From Marisediminicola antarctica (GTDB lineage: Bacteria; Actinomycetota; Actinomycetes; Actinomycetales; Microbacteriaceae): a DNA stretch of 64,000 nucleotides. Every line of letters begins with the position of its first letter. Position 1 is the stretch's first letter. The notes under the pieces were generated by a model. That model made no database searches and had not been told where the DNA came from. It saw only the letters and a list, made by a program, of their open reading frames with translations. Location of the stretch: positions 3,162,001 to 3,226,000 of the forward strand of contig NZ_CP017146.1 in assembly GCF_009930795.1 (NCBI RefSeq), in the 5' to 3' direction. The translations under genes were made by a program, and so were the position numbers. Shown piece by piece: positions 25,569 through 33,307 of the stretch.

Positions 25569-27283
25569 CCGAGCACGGGGCCCGCCTGCAGCACGATGAT
25601 GATGGTGAGGAAGGCGAGCAGCCCGAGGCTCCAGCCGATGAGCTTGCGGAACAGCTCCCCCTCGGAGCCGACCATGCCCACCGCGGCGGCAGCGACGGCC
25701 AGGTTCTGAACGGAGAGCATCTTGCCGAGCACGCCCGCAGAGGAGTTCGCGGCGGCCATCAGCACCGGGTCAAGCCCGACCTGACGGGCCGCGGTGACCT
25801 GGAGCAGGCCAAAGAGCGAGTTTGAGGAGGTGTCCGATCCGGTGAGGGCGACACCGAACCAGCCGATCACCGGCGAGAGCAGCACGAACAGTCCGCCGGT
25901 CGCGGCGAGCCCGAAGCCGAGGCTCGCGGTCTGGCCGGAGAGGTTCATGACGAAGGAGAGGGCGAGTACGACCGTGACGGTGAGGATCGTCCACTTGAGC
26001 TGCACGATCGTGTCGCGGTAGGCCCGGACCGCATCGCGCAGGCCGACCCGGTACAGCGCCATCGTGACGATTCCCGAGAAGAACAGCAGCGTGCCGGTCG
26101 CCTTGAGGTGGTCGAGCTTGAAGGTCATGGCCGGGGCGGGTGCGCCGCTCGCGTCGACGACATCAAGTCCGGGCCACTGGAAGACGACCGAGCCGACCTC
26201 GGCGAGCCAGGTCTTCACCGCGGGAATCTGGGCTACCGAGAAGATCGCCATGATTGCGAGGTAGGGCGCGAGGGCCATCCACACGGACTGGGGTCCCGTC
26301 CGCTGGGCGACGGGGATGCTGGAAGCCTCGGTGGCGGTGGCGAGCGCCACGCCGCCACCGATCGTCTCGGTGCTGCGCGGGGCGATGCCGCTGCGGATGC
26401 TCTCGGCGGCAGCGGCTTCGGCGCGGGTCTGCACGACGACGTCGCCGTCGACGCCCAGCCCGACGATCTCCTTCGGCTGCCAGAAGCGCAGCATGACGAG
26501 CACAGCGGCGACAGTGGCGACCGCAGCGACAACGTCGGTGAGCTCGACTGCGAAGTAGTTGGAGGTCACGAACTGGGCGAGACCGAAGACGAAACCGGCG
26601 ACGAGCGCGACGGGCCAGGTCTGGCGCACCCCGCGCTTGCCGTCGACGACGAAGACGAGAACGAGGGGGATGAGGATCGCGACGAACGGCGTCTGGCGGC
26701 CGGCCATGGCGGCGAGGTCCTCGATCGGCAGTCCCGTGACGCCGGAGAGGGTGATGATCGGGGCGGCCATGGCGCCGAAGGCGACGGGGGCGGTGTTGGC
26801 GAGCAGCGAGACGACGGCGGCGCGGATGGGCTTCATGCCCGCGGCGAGCAGCATCGCGGCGGAGATGGCCACCGGTGCCCCGAACCCGGCGAGCGACTCG
26901 AGCAGCGCCCCGAAGCAGAATGCGACGAGGATCGAGAGGATGCGGAGGTCGGGCGAGATCGCACGGATCGTGCGCCCGAGAACCTCGAACCAGCCGGTGA
27001 CGACCGTGAGCTTGTAGATCCAGAGGGCGTTCACGAGGATCCACAGGATCGGGAAGAGGCCGTAGAAGGCGCCTTCGGCGGTCGCGCTCAGAAGCTGGGT
27101 CACCGGCATCCGCCAACCGAAGACGGCGAGCGCCATAGCGACCGCGAGGCTGACGAGGGCGGCGTAGGCGGCCTTCATCTTGAACACACCCAGAAGGATG
27201 AAGAGCGCCGCGAGCGGCAAGGCGGCGACGGTGGCGGAGACCGCCAGCGAACCGAGAATCGGATCAAGAACCTGCTCGAACAT
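25553..27283 (-). CDS. lctP: L-lactate permease
   Basis: LctP-family proton-coupled uptake of lactate, possibly glycolate. The 576-residue protein has about 13 membrane segments and family stretches such as ALLESLAGFGAPVAISAAML, NTAPVAFGAMAAPIITLSG and GVALTGSDTSSNSLFGLLQ. The ATG at 27283, with GGAG 6 bp upstream, gives MFEQVLDP and is preferred over upstream in-frame starts. The overlap with the dehydrogenase gene makes a two-gene lactate-use operon, with an FCD-type regulator diverging from it. Confidence 0.94.
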   Translation of the reverse strand: MFEQVLDPILGSLAVSATVAALPLAALFILLGVFKMKAAYAALVSLAVAMALAVFGWRMPVTQLLSATAEGAFYGLFPILWILVNALWIYKLTVVTGWFEVLGRTIRAISPDLRILSILVAFCFGALLESLAGFGAPVAISAAMLLAAGMKPIRAAVVSLLANTAPVAFGAMAAPIITLSGVTGLPIEDLAAMAGRQTPFVAILIPLVLVFVVDGKRGVRQTWPVALVAGFVFGLAQFVTSNYFAVELTDVVAAVATVAAVLVMLRFWQPKEIVGLGVDGDVVVQTRAEAAAAESIRSGIAPRSTETIGGGVALATATEASSIPVAQRTGPQSVWMALAPYLAIMAIFSVAQIPAVKTWLAEVGSVVFQWPGLDVVDASGAPAPAMTFKLDHLKATGTLLFFSGIVTMALYRVGLRDAVRAYRDTIVQLKWTILTVTVVLALSFVMNLSGQTASLGFGLAATGGLFVLLSPVIGWFGVALTGSDTSSNSLFGLLQVTAARQVGLDPVLMAAANSSAGVLGKMLSVQNLAVAAAAVGMVGSEGELFRKLIGWSLGLLAFLTIIIVLQAGPVLGWMVP

Positions 27284-27334
27284 ACGAACTCCGCACTGAG
27301 TCATGCACGGCTCCAGCACCGCGGCTTCCACTGA

Positions 27335-27345
27335 TTGTTATACAA
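27335..27345. promoter_or_regulatory. FadR/FCD-type operator in the lctP promoter region
   Basis: TTGT-TAT-ACAA: two 4-bp arms around a 3-bp centre, matching the TNGTNNNACNA-type half sites known for FadR-family regulators. It lies 52 bp upstream of lctP and about 73 bp before the divergent FCD regulator start, so that regulator is the obvious candidate ligand. Confidence 0.6.
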
Positions 27346-27417
27346 GTACGCAATGCTGTCAAGCATTCTTTGCTCGTTGCGTGTCAAAATGGTGGTCACT
27401 GGTCGAAAGGAAGCCTC

Positions 27418-28104
27418 ATGGTCGTACGGATCGTCACGAAGTCCGCCGTTGAGGCAATCGGCGCCGATCTGCGCGGGCGGCTCTTCTCGGGCGACCTGGG
27501 GCAGGATGCGGTGCTCACCGAGTCGGAGGTCGCCGCGACCTACGAAGTCGCCCGCCCAACTGCGAAGGCGGCAATCGAGAAGCTCGTCGCCGAGGGGCTG
27601 CTCGTGCGCGGCGCCAACAAGTCGGCTCGCGTACCGGTACTCGGCCCGGAGGACGTGCGAGACATCTACCGTTCCCGCGCCTACCTCGAGAGCGAGGTGC
27701 TGCGGCGCCTCGCCAGTGTGCGAGCCATTCCGGAGGGCGCGGCTCAGGCGAACGCCGACATCGCCGTTGCTGCTGGTTCCCCCGTCGGTATCGTCGAGCC
27801 GGACATGCGGTTCCACATGTGCCTCGTCGACGCGCTGGGCAGCCCGCGCACGAGCCGGATGTATCGCTCCCTGGTCTCCGAGGTGCACCTGTGCATGAGC
27901 CAGGTGCAGGGGCGCGAGCTTTTGCCGGCCGGGCTGATCCACGACGAGCACGCCCGCCTGCTCGAGCTCGTCGCTGCCGGCGACGGCGAGGCGGCTGTCG
28001 CCCTGCTGGAAGAACACCTCGGCAGAGCGAGAGAGCTACTCGCGGAGGCGGTCGGCGGCGTCGCCGGCCCCGAGGCGAGCGTTCCGTCGGCACTTCTGCC
28101 CTGA
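27418..28104 (+). CDS. GntR-like FCD-domain transcriptional regulator (lactate module)
   Basis: Ligand-responsive DNA-binding regulator. A winged helix occupies residues ~1-70 (TESEVAATYEVARPTAKAAIEKLVAEGLLVR) and an FCD ligand domain follows, with Asp/His metal-type residues in DMRFHMCLVDALGS, SEVHLCMSQ and HDEHARLLELVAAGD. The ATG at 27418 has GAAAGGAAG upstream. It diverges from lctP-dehydrogenase, with a FadR-type palindrome between, so it probably represses the lactate genes and is released by lactate; this is inferred from the LldR-like arrangement. Confidence 0.87.
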   Translation: MVVRIVTKSAVEAIGADLRGRLFSGDLGQDAVLTESEVAATYEVARPTAKAAIEKLVAEGLLVRGANKSARVPVLGPEDVRDIYRSRAYLESEVLRRLASVRAIPEGAAQANADIAVAAGSPVGIVEPDMRFHMCLVDALGSPRTSRMYRSLVSEVHLCMSQVQGRELLPAGLIHDEHARLLELVAAGDGEAAVALLEEHLGRARELLAEAVGGVAGPEASVPSALLP

Positions 28105-28138
28105 GCCGGCCCAGCGCGGCCTGGCGCTCGCGGCTCGC

Positions 28139-29107
28139 CTACCTCCCGCGCGCCGTCCCTCGCGCCACGATCACCAGCGCCGCGGCCGCCATCGCAACGG
28201 CGATCGCCGCGCCGAGGCCGAACGTTACGGCGTCCGGCGCCACGATCGACTGCCCACGCAGTGCCTGCTGCGTCACAAGCGCGACGACGGCGAGGTAGCC
28301 GACCGTCACCGTGCCGATCAGCCGGGTGCGCGCGGCGATATCCCGCAACACCGGGACGCGTCGCGAGAGCAGCTCCATCGCAATGAGCGCGAGCGGAATC
28401 GCCTGGAGCGCGTGCATCCCGACGAAGTGCGGGATGCGCAGGTCGCCCGCGACCGTGCTCCAGCCGAGAACCGCAAGGCCGGGGCCGCCATCAGCGATGC
28501 CGACGGCGTGGGCGCCCGCGATGCCACCGAAGTCTGCGAGCTGGGCCGCGGTCGGCGAGGTCATGAGGTAGCCGAGCCCGAGCCCGACGAGCGAGATGAG
28601 CGCACCGCCGCGGATCGCGATGGTGCGCGCGCGGTCGCCAAGCTGATTGCGGAACAGCACAAGGCACGCCACCAGGGTCGCGACCCACAGCGCCGAGATC
28701 GACACGGCCATCAGCGACCACATGGCCGTCGCGAGCGGCGAGGTGACGTTGAAATGGCTCGTCGTTCCGGCCGCCGCGGCGCCGACGATAATCGCGAGCT
28801 CGACGACGAGGGCGACCACGATTACGGTGCCTGCGAGTTGGGCAAGGCGCCGCGAACGCTCGAGTTGCCCGATGAGCCACGACCAGGTGACCGCGTAGAT
28901 CACCGTGGAGATCGCGAACTTGAGCGGCTTGTCCCAGAGGTTCGCCCCGAGCACCTCCCTGCCGTCGACGAATCGGGCCACAAGCGCGAATACCGCGAGC
29001 GCCGCCATGACGGCCGCGAGCCAGAGCAGTTGGCGATGCCAGCGGATGCGCGGCGGTGCCCCCAACAGGCGGTGGGCCGTACGGGCATCCGCAATCACTT
29101 CGGACAC
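28139..29107 (-). CDS. Conserved integral membrane protein of unknown function
   Basis: A 322-residue protein with about eight membrane helices and no motif that I can tie to a known activity. Short polar loops such as DGREVLGANLWDKPLKFAIST and IPHFVGMHALQAIPL (with His residues near a membrane face) recur in this actinobacterial family. Its first codons overlap the end of the upstream MerR regulator gene by 13 bp, so the two are co-expressed and the regulator may control it. Confidence 0.75.
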   Translation of the reverse strand: MSEVIADARTAHRLLGAPPRIRWHRQLLWLAAVMAALAVFALVARFVDGREVLGANLWDKPLKFAISTVIYAVTWSWLIGQLERSRRLAQLAGTVIVVALVVELAIIVGAAAAGTTSHFNVTSPLATAMWSLMAVSISALWVATLVACLVLFRNQLGDRARTIAIRGGALISLVGLGLGYLMTSPTAAQLADFGGIAGAHAVGIADGGPGLAVLGWSTVAGDLRIPHFVGMHALQAIPLALIAMELLSRRVPVLRDIAARTRLIGTVTVGYLAVVALVTQQALRGQSIVAPDAVTFGLGAAIAVAMAAAALVIVARGTARGR

Positions 29108-29811
29108 GGCGTGACTCCTCTTCGGTCGTCGCGCCCGGCGTCTGCAGCGCCCGGCGCGAGGGGGGTATGGCCCGGCGCCCCGGAGGGGACGACGGGGTAC
29201 AGCTCGAAGGTGACGTGCTCCTGGGCGATGCGGCGCAGCGCGGCGAACATCGCGTCGCCGAGCACGGTGCCGGCGACGACGGTCTCGGCCATCGAGGCGA
29301 CATCCGCCTGCCTGCCCACCGATCGGAGGTCCGCGCGTGCCACGACCTCCGCCGCCTCGGCGTACCCCTCGAGGAAGTCCGCGAGTTCGGGATGCCCGAT
29401 CGCGCCGAAGGCGTCGACCACGTTGGCGGCGCCGACGAGCCCGGGGTTGCCCGCCGACACGTGCCAGCCGCGCGCGGCGACGAGCGAGCGAACGCGCCCG
29501 GTCGCCTCAGCGGAGGCGGGATCCGCGTAGAGGTCGGCCTGCGAGATCGCGCGCTGCGCCGTGCCGAACACCTGGGCGAGGGGAAGGTCGGGGGTGTCAA
29601 CGGCGCCGAGTACGTCGCGTGCCGAGGCGACCGAGAGTCCACCGACATCGATGAGGGCTCGGATGAGCCGCAGCCGGCGTACGTGCTCCTCGCCATAGCG
29701 TGCCTGGTTCGGTCCCGTCGCCTCGCCGGGCGGAAGAAGCCCCTCGCGCTGGTAGTACTTGATCGTCGCCGTGGCGACGGCGCTTGTGGCGCTGAGCTCT
29801 GAGATCCGCAT
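29095..29811 (-). CDS. MerR family transcriptional regulator
   Basis: The N-terminal ~70 residues form the MerR winged helix (RISELSATSAVATATIKYYQREGLLPP..RYGEEHVRRLRLIRALIDVGG). The C-terminal ~165 residues are an effector domain that I do not recognise; there is no Cys cluster of the metal-sensing type. It overlaps the downstream membrane-protein gene. Its start codon is 3 bp from a set of GATAGT repeats, which suggests autoregulation. Confidence 0.87.
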   Translation of the reverse strand: MRISELSATSAVATATIKYYQREGLLPPGEATGPNQARYGEEHVRRLRLIRALIDVGGLSVASARDVLGAVDTPDLPLAQVFGTAQRAISQADLYADPASAEATGRVRSLVAARGWHVSAGNPGLVGAANVVDAFGAIGHPELADFLEGYAEAAEVVARADLRSVGRQADVASMAETVVAGTVLGDAMFAALRRIAQEHVTFELYPVVPSGAPGHTPLAPGAADAGRDDRRGVTPCPK

Positions 29812-29814
29812 ATG

Positions 29815-29836
29815 GATAGTATAACTATCGGATAGT
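29815..29836. promoter_or_regulatory. GATAGT inverted and direct repeats, probable MerR operator
   Basis: GATAGT-ATA-ACTATC is a perfect inverted repeat (29815-29829), followed by a further GATAGT at 29831-29836. The cluster is immediately upstream of the merR-like start codon. Repeats of this kind in the promoter spacer are expected for a MerR-type autoregulated gene. Confidence 0.5.
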
Positions 29837-29850
29837 GTTACTGTCCATAA

Positions 29851-31068
29851 TCAGCTGTGCATGGGAACGCCGCTCGGCATCCGGGTGGCGTAGAGCGAGG
29901 TCGCGAGCAGCAGACCCGCCCCCACCGCGAAGGCCACCGGGTACGAGACCGTATCGGCGAGCAGGCCGGCCACGAGCGGGCCGATGATGGCACCGAGGTC
30001 GGCGAACATCGAGAACACGGCGACGGGCCTTCCGCCGCCAGGGCCGGATGCATCGCCGACGGCCGCCGCGGGAGCCGTGCCCATGAACGCGGCCGCGACC
30101 CCGTAGAGGCACAGCAGCGCGGTAAGCACCCAGATGTTCGGCGAAAACGGAACTGCGAGGATCGTCGCGGCCGCGACCGCGAACGCCCCGATGATGGCCG
30201 GGCGGCGACCGATGCTGTCGACGAAGCGGGCGGCCGGGGCGAGCGCGATCGTCTGGGCGACCGCGGCGAAGGCGAATGCGATTCCCGTGTAGACCGTCGG
30301 CTCCCGGAGCACCTCGACTACGAGCAGCGGTATGAGGGCTCCGCGCACGCCGAACGAGGTCCAGCCCTGGGAGAAGTTGGCGAGGCACGCGGCGCGGAAC
30401 CTGGTGTCACGTACGACGGTGGCGAACGGCACGCGCGGCACGACGCCACCGGCGGCATCCGGCTGCTCGCGCACCCGCGGCGAGAGCATGAGGAAACCGA
30501 CGAGGCCGGCGACCGCGAGCGTGCCGGCGTAGAAGAAGAACGGGGCTGCGAGAGAGATCGTCGCGAGCAGGCCGCCGAGGGCGGGGCCGGCCATTCCGCC
30601 GATCAGGAACCCGCCCTGATAGAAGCCGATCGAGCGGGCGCGCAGCGACGGGGCGGCGCCGAGCAGCAGCGTCATCGCCGACACACTGAACATCGCGGAG
30701 CCGACGCCGCCCGCTCCGCGCAGGAGCAGCAGCTGCGGGTAGTCCTGGGCGATGCCGACAAGGCCGCTCGAGACGGCGACGATGCCGATGCCGATCGTGA
30801 GAATCGTGCGCTCGCCGCCCCAGTCGATCATCCGGCCGACAAACGGACTGGCGACAAAGCGCATGAGTGCGAACGCCGAGATGATCGCTCCGACCTCGAT
30901 GTAGCCCACGCCGAAGCTGCGTGCGTAGACCGGCAGCACAGGGATGACGACACCGAAGCCGACCATCACGAAGAACGCGATCACGCCGAGCACGTACGCG
31001 TCGCGGGAGAGGCGGGGCCGTGCCGCGGACGCTGGCGATCTCGTCCTCCGGAATCGCGCGAACCTCAT
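29851..31068 (-). CDS. MFS transporter
   Basis: Twelve-helix major facilitator of 405 residues, probably a drug- or metabolite/H+ antiporter of the DHA1 type. It shows FGVVIPVLPVYARSFG in TM1, the motif-A-like loop SPFVGRMIDWGGERT after TM2, and a repeated version (ARFVDSIGRRPAIIG) after TM8. The substrate is unknown. It lies 40 bp upstream of the MerR gene on the same strand, so the regulator may respond to the same compound. Confidence 0.9.
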   Translation of the reverse strand: MRFARFRRTRSPASAARPRLSRDAYVLGVIAFFVMVGFGVVIPVLPVYARSFGVGYIEVGAIISAFALMRFVASPFVGRMIDWGGERTILTIGIGIVAVSSGLVGIAQDYPQLLLLRGAGGVGSAMFSVSAMTLLLGAAPSLRARSIGFYQGGFLIGGMAGPALGGLLATISLAAPFFFYAGTLAVAGLVGFLMLSPRVREQPDAAGGVVPRVPFATVVRDTRFRAACLANFSQGWTSFGVRGALIPLLVVEVLREPTVYTGIAFAFAAVAQTIALAPAARFVDSIGRRPAIIGAFAVAAATILAVPFSPNIWVLTALLCLYGVAAAFMGTAPAAAVGDASGPGGGRPVAVFSMFADLGAIIGPLVAGLLADTVSYPVAFAVGAGLLLATSLYATRMPSGVPMHS

Positions 31069-31227
31069 TGGTTCAGGTTACGTCGGCCCGACGCGGCGGC
31101 CGACCGCTTCTCGGCGCGACGACGGCGCGAGTGTGTCGTTGTGTGACGGCGGCAGGTGAGATCGGGGAGGCGAAAATCTACACTCCAATACAACACCGGC
31201 AATCCCACGCAACGAACGGAGGTCATG

Positions 31228-31578
31228 ATGTCTAGTCTCAAACCGAAGGTGCAGAACCCGATGCTGTGCGCCTCCACCGACGGTGCGGCCTGCTCCGCCC
31301 ATGGCGCGGGCCACGCACTGTCGGCGATTCACAGCCGCCTCGCGTCGGCGACCCCGAGCAAGTGGCGCGACGGCGTCGCAGGGGTCACGACGATCGACGG
31401 CTGGATCCCGATCGAGCTGCTCGAGACGGATGCCGCAGTCGATCACACCGTCTGGGTCTGGAACCACAACCTCGACCTCGTCGCCCCGGGCGAACCCGTC
31501 GCGCTGCACTCGGTGTACACCGCGCTCGCTGTGGGGCAGGCGCGCTTCAACGTACTTATCGCCGCGTCACTCGGCTGA
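31228..31578 (+). CDS. Conserved hypothetical protein, 116 aa
   Basis: Small soluble protein with GGAGG 5 bp before the ATG at 31228 (another ATG is at 31225). The N-terminal third has two Cys and three His residues (LCASTDGAACSAHGAGHAL...IHSRL), which could bind a metal. The rest is a regular mixed sequence (DGWIPIELLETDAAVDHTVWVWNHNLDLV) with no known domain. No operon partner: it diverges from the MFS gene and converges on the Met/Cys-rich gene. Confidence 0.7.
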   Translation: MSSLKPKVQNPMLCASTDGAACSAHGAGHALSAIHSRLASATPSKWRDGVAGVTTIDGWIPIELLETDAAVDHTVWVWNHNLDLVAPGEPVALHSVYTALAVGQARFNVLIAASLG

Positions 31579-31633
31579 ACGGAGCGCGCCAGCGAACTGA
31601 CCGGCCCAGGATGAGGCCGCTCGCGCTGGAGCG

Positions 31634-32053
31634 TCAGCTCCCGGCCATCGACCCCATCATGGAGTCCATCATCTTCTGGCAGGCCATCGCGCACTGACGG
31701 CAGGCCTCGGCGCACATGCGGCAGTCGTCGCTCATGTCGGCGTGGGTCATGCACTCCTCGGCGCACGCACCGCACATCGTGATCATGGCCTGGAGCATCG
31801 CCATCATGCTCTCCTTGTGCATGCCGTTCGGGCGCATCATCATGCGCATCATCGTGTTGGTCATGTCGGCGGTGTTGGCGCAGCGGCCCATGCAGGTGGC
31901 CATCGACTCACCGGTCATCGAATTGGAGCACATCGTGCACGCCTGCTCGCAGGCCGAACACGCCTCCATGCACTCCTGCATCATCGCCATGTCCATGCCC
32001 ATCATCGACATGTCTTTTTCGTGCATCTGCATCATCTGCATCGCTGAGTTCAT
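31634..32053 (-). CDS. Met- and Cys-rich four-helix-bundle copper-binding protein (Csp/DUF326-like)
   Basis: A 139-residue protein with about 38 Met and 15 Cys. The Cys residues are spaced along predicted amphipathic helices in CxxxC and CxxC patterns (QECMEACSACEQACTMC, CGACAEECMTHADMSDDC, CAEACRQCAMAC), the pattern of copper-storage (Csp) and DUF326 bundles, where Cys line the core and hold many Cu(I) ions. No signal peptide is evident, so it is probably cytosolic, although the N-terminal run MQMMQMHEKDMSMMGMDMAMM is unusually Met-rich and could be a copper entry surface. No copper regulator or P-type ATPase gene is nearby. Confidence 0.82.
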   Translation of the reverse strand: MNSAMQMMQMHEKDMSMMGMDMAMMQECMEACSACEQACTMCSNSMTGESMATCMGRCANTADMTNTMMRMMMRPNGMHKESMMAMLQAMITMCGACAEECMTHADMSDDCRMCAEACRQCAMACQKMMDSMMGSMAGS

Positions 32054-32298
32054 GGTTGATCGATCTCCAGACGCGGACAGTGCCGAGCACCGGCCGATAC
32101 CGGCGCCTGACGCGACACCCCGCTATGCCGGAATGCTACGCCTGAGGTCAGGGCGCTGTCAGTACCCGGTCACAGGATCGAGGGGAGGAGAGGCGAAGAC
32201 CCCTCGGCGTTTCGTGACCACGACTCGTCGCCCACACGCAGCCGCCTCAGGGCTGGGTCGGAATAGCATCAGAGTGCCACCCGACTCAAGGAGACACC

Positions 32299-33300
32299 GT
32301 GCTGAAACTGGGCCTCAAAGCATCCGCCGAGCAATTTGCCCCCCGCGAGCTGGTCGAACTGGGGGTACTGGCCGAGCAGCACGGCCTCGACAGTGTCACC
32401 GTGAGCGACCACTTCCAGCCCTGGCGGCACAATGGCGGGCACGCCCCGTTCGCCCTCGCCTGGATGACCGCGGTCGGCGAACGCACCTCGCGCGTGCAGA
32501 TCGGCACCTCGGTGATGACGCCGACATTCCGCTACAACCCGGCCGTGCTCGCCCAGGCCTTCGCCACGATGGCCTGCCTCTACCCCGACCGCATCTTGCT
32601 CGGTGTCGGCACCGGCGAGGCGCTCAACGAGATCGCGACGGGCTTCGACGGCCCGTGGCCCGAGTTCAAGGAGCGATTCGCCCGCCTGCGTGAGTCGGTC
32701 GACCTGATGCGCCAGCTCTGGACCGGTGAGCGAATCGACTTCGACGGCGAGTACTACAAGACCGTTGGGGCGACCCTCTACGACGTTCCGGATGCCCCGG
32801 TGCCCGTCTACATCGCCGCCGGCGGGCCGGTCGTGGCGCGCTACGCCGGGCGCGCGGGCGACGGCTTCATCTGCACTTCGGGCAAGGGCATGGAGCTCTA
32901 CACCGAGAAGCTGCTGCCGGCGGTCGCCGAGGGCGCCGAGAAGGTCGGGCGCGACGCATCCGCCATCGACAGGATGATCGAGATCAAGATCTCCTACGAC
33001 ACCGACCACGCCACCGCGCTCGAGAACACCCGGTTCTGGGCGCCACTCTCACTCACCCCGGAGCAGAAGCACTCAATCGAGGACCCGCTGGAGATGGAGG
33101 CCGCCGCCGACGCCCTGCCCATCGAGCAGGTCGCCAAGCGCTGGATCGTGGCCACCGACCCCGACGAGGCCGTCGCGCTCATCAAGCCGTACCTCGACGC
33201 GGGCCTCAACCACCTCGTCTTCCACGCCCCCGGTCACGACCAGAAGAGGTTCCTCGAGCTGTTCGAGCGCGACCTCGCGCCGCGGCTGCGCGAGCTCTGA
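32299..33300 (+). CDS. fgd: F420-dependent glucose-6-phosphate dehydrogenase
   Basis: Oxidises glucose 6-phosphate to 6-phosphogluconolactone while reducing the deazaflavin F420. The 333-residue luciferase-like TIM barrel begins [20 protein letters not shown] and has ATVSDHF-like [45 protein letters not shown] and [20 protein letters not shown], all close to mycobacterial Fgd1. The His in SDHFQPW is the catalytic-type residue. A GTG at 32299 follows AAGGAG. Its presence implies that the host makes F420, though no fbi/cof genes are in the window. Confidence 0.95.
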   Translation: MLKLGLKASAEQFAPRELVELGVLAEQHGLDSVTVSDHFQPWRHNGGHAPFALAWMTAVGERTSRVQIGTSVMTPTFRYNPAVLAQAFATMACLYPDRILLGVGTGEALNEIATGFDGPWPEFKERFARLRESVDLMRQLWTGERIDFDGEYYKTVGATLYDVPDAPVPVYIAAGGPVVARYAGRAGDGFICTSGKGMELYTEKLLPAVAEGAEKVGRDASAIDRMIEIKISYDTDHATALENTRFWAPLSLTPEQKHSIEDPLEMEAAADALPIEQVAKRWIVATDPDEAVALIKPYLDAGLNHLVFHAPGHDQKRFLELFERDLAPRLREL

Positions 33301-33307
33301 CCCCCGC

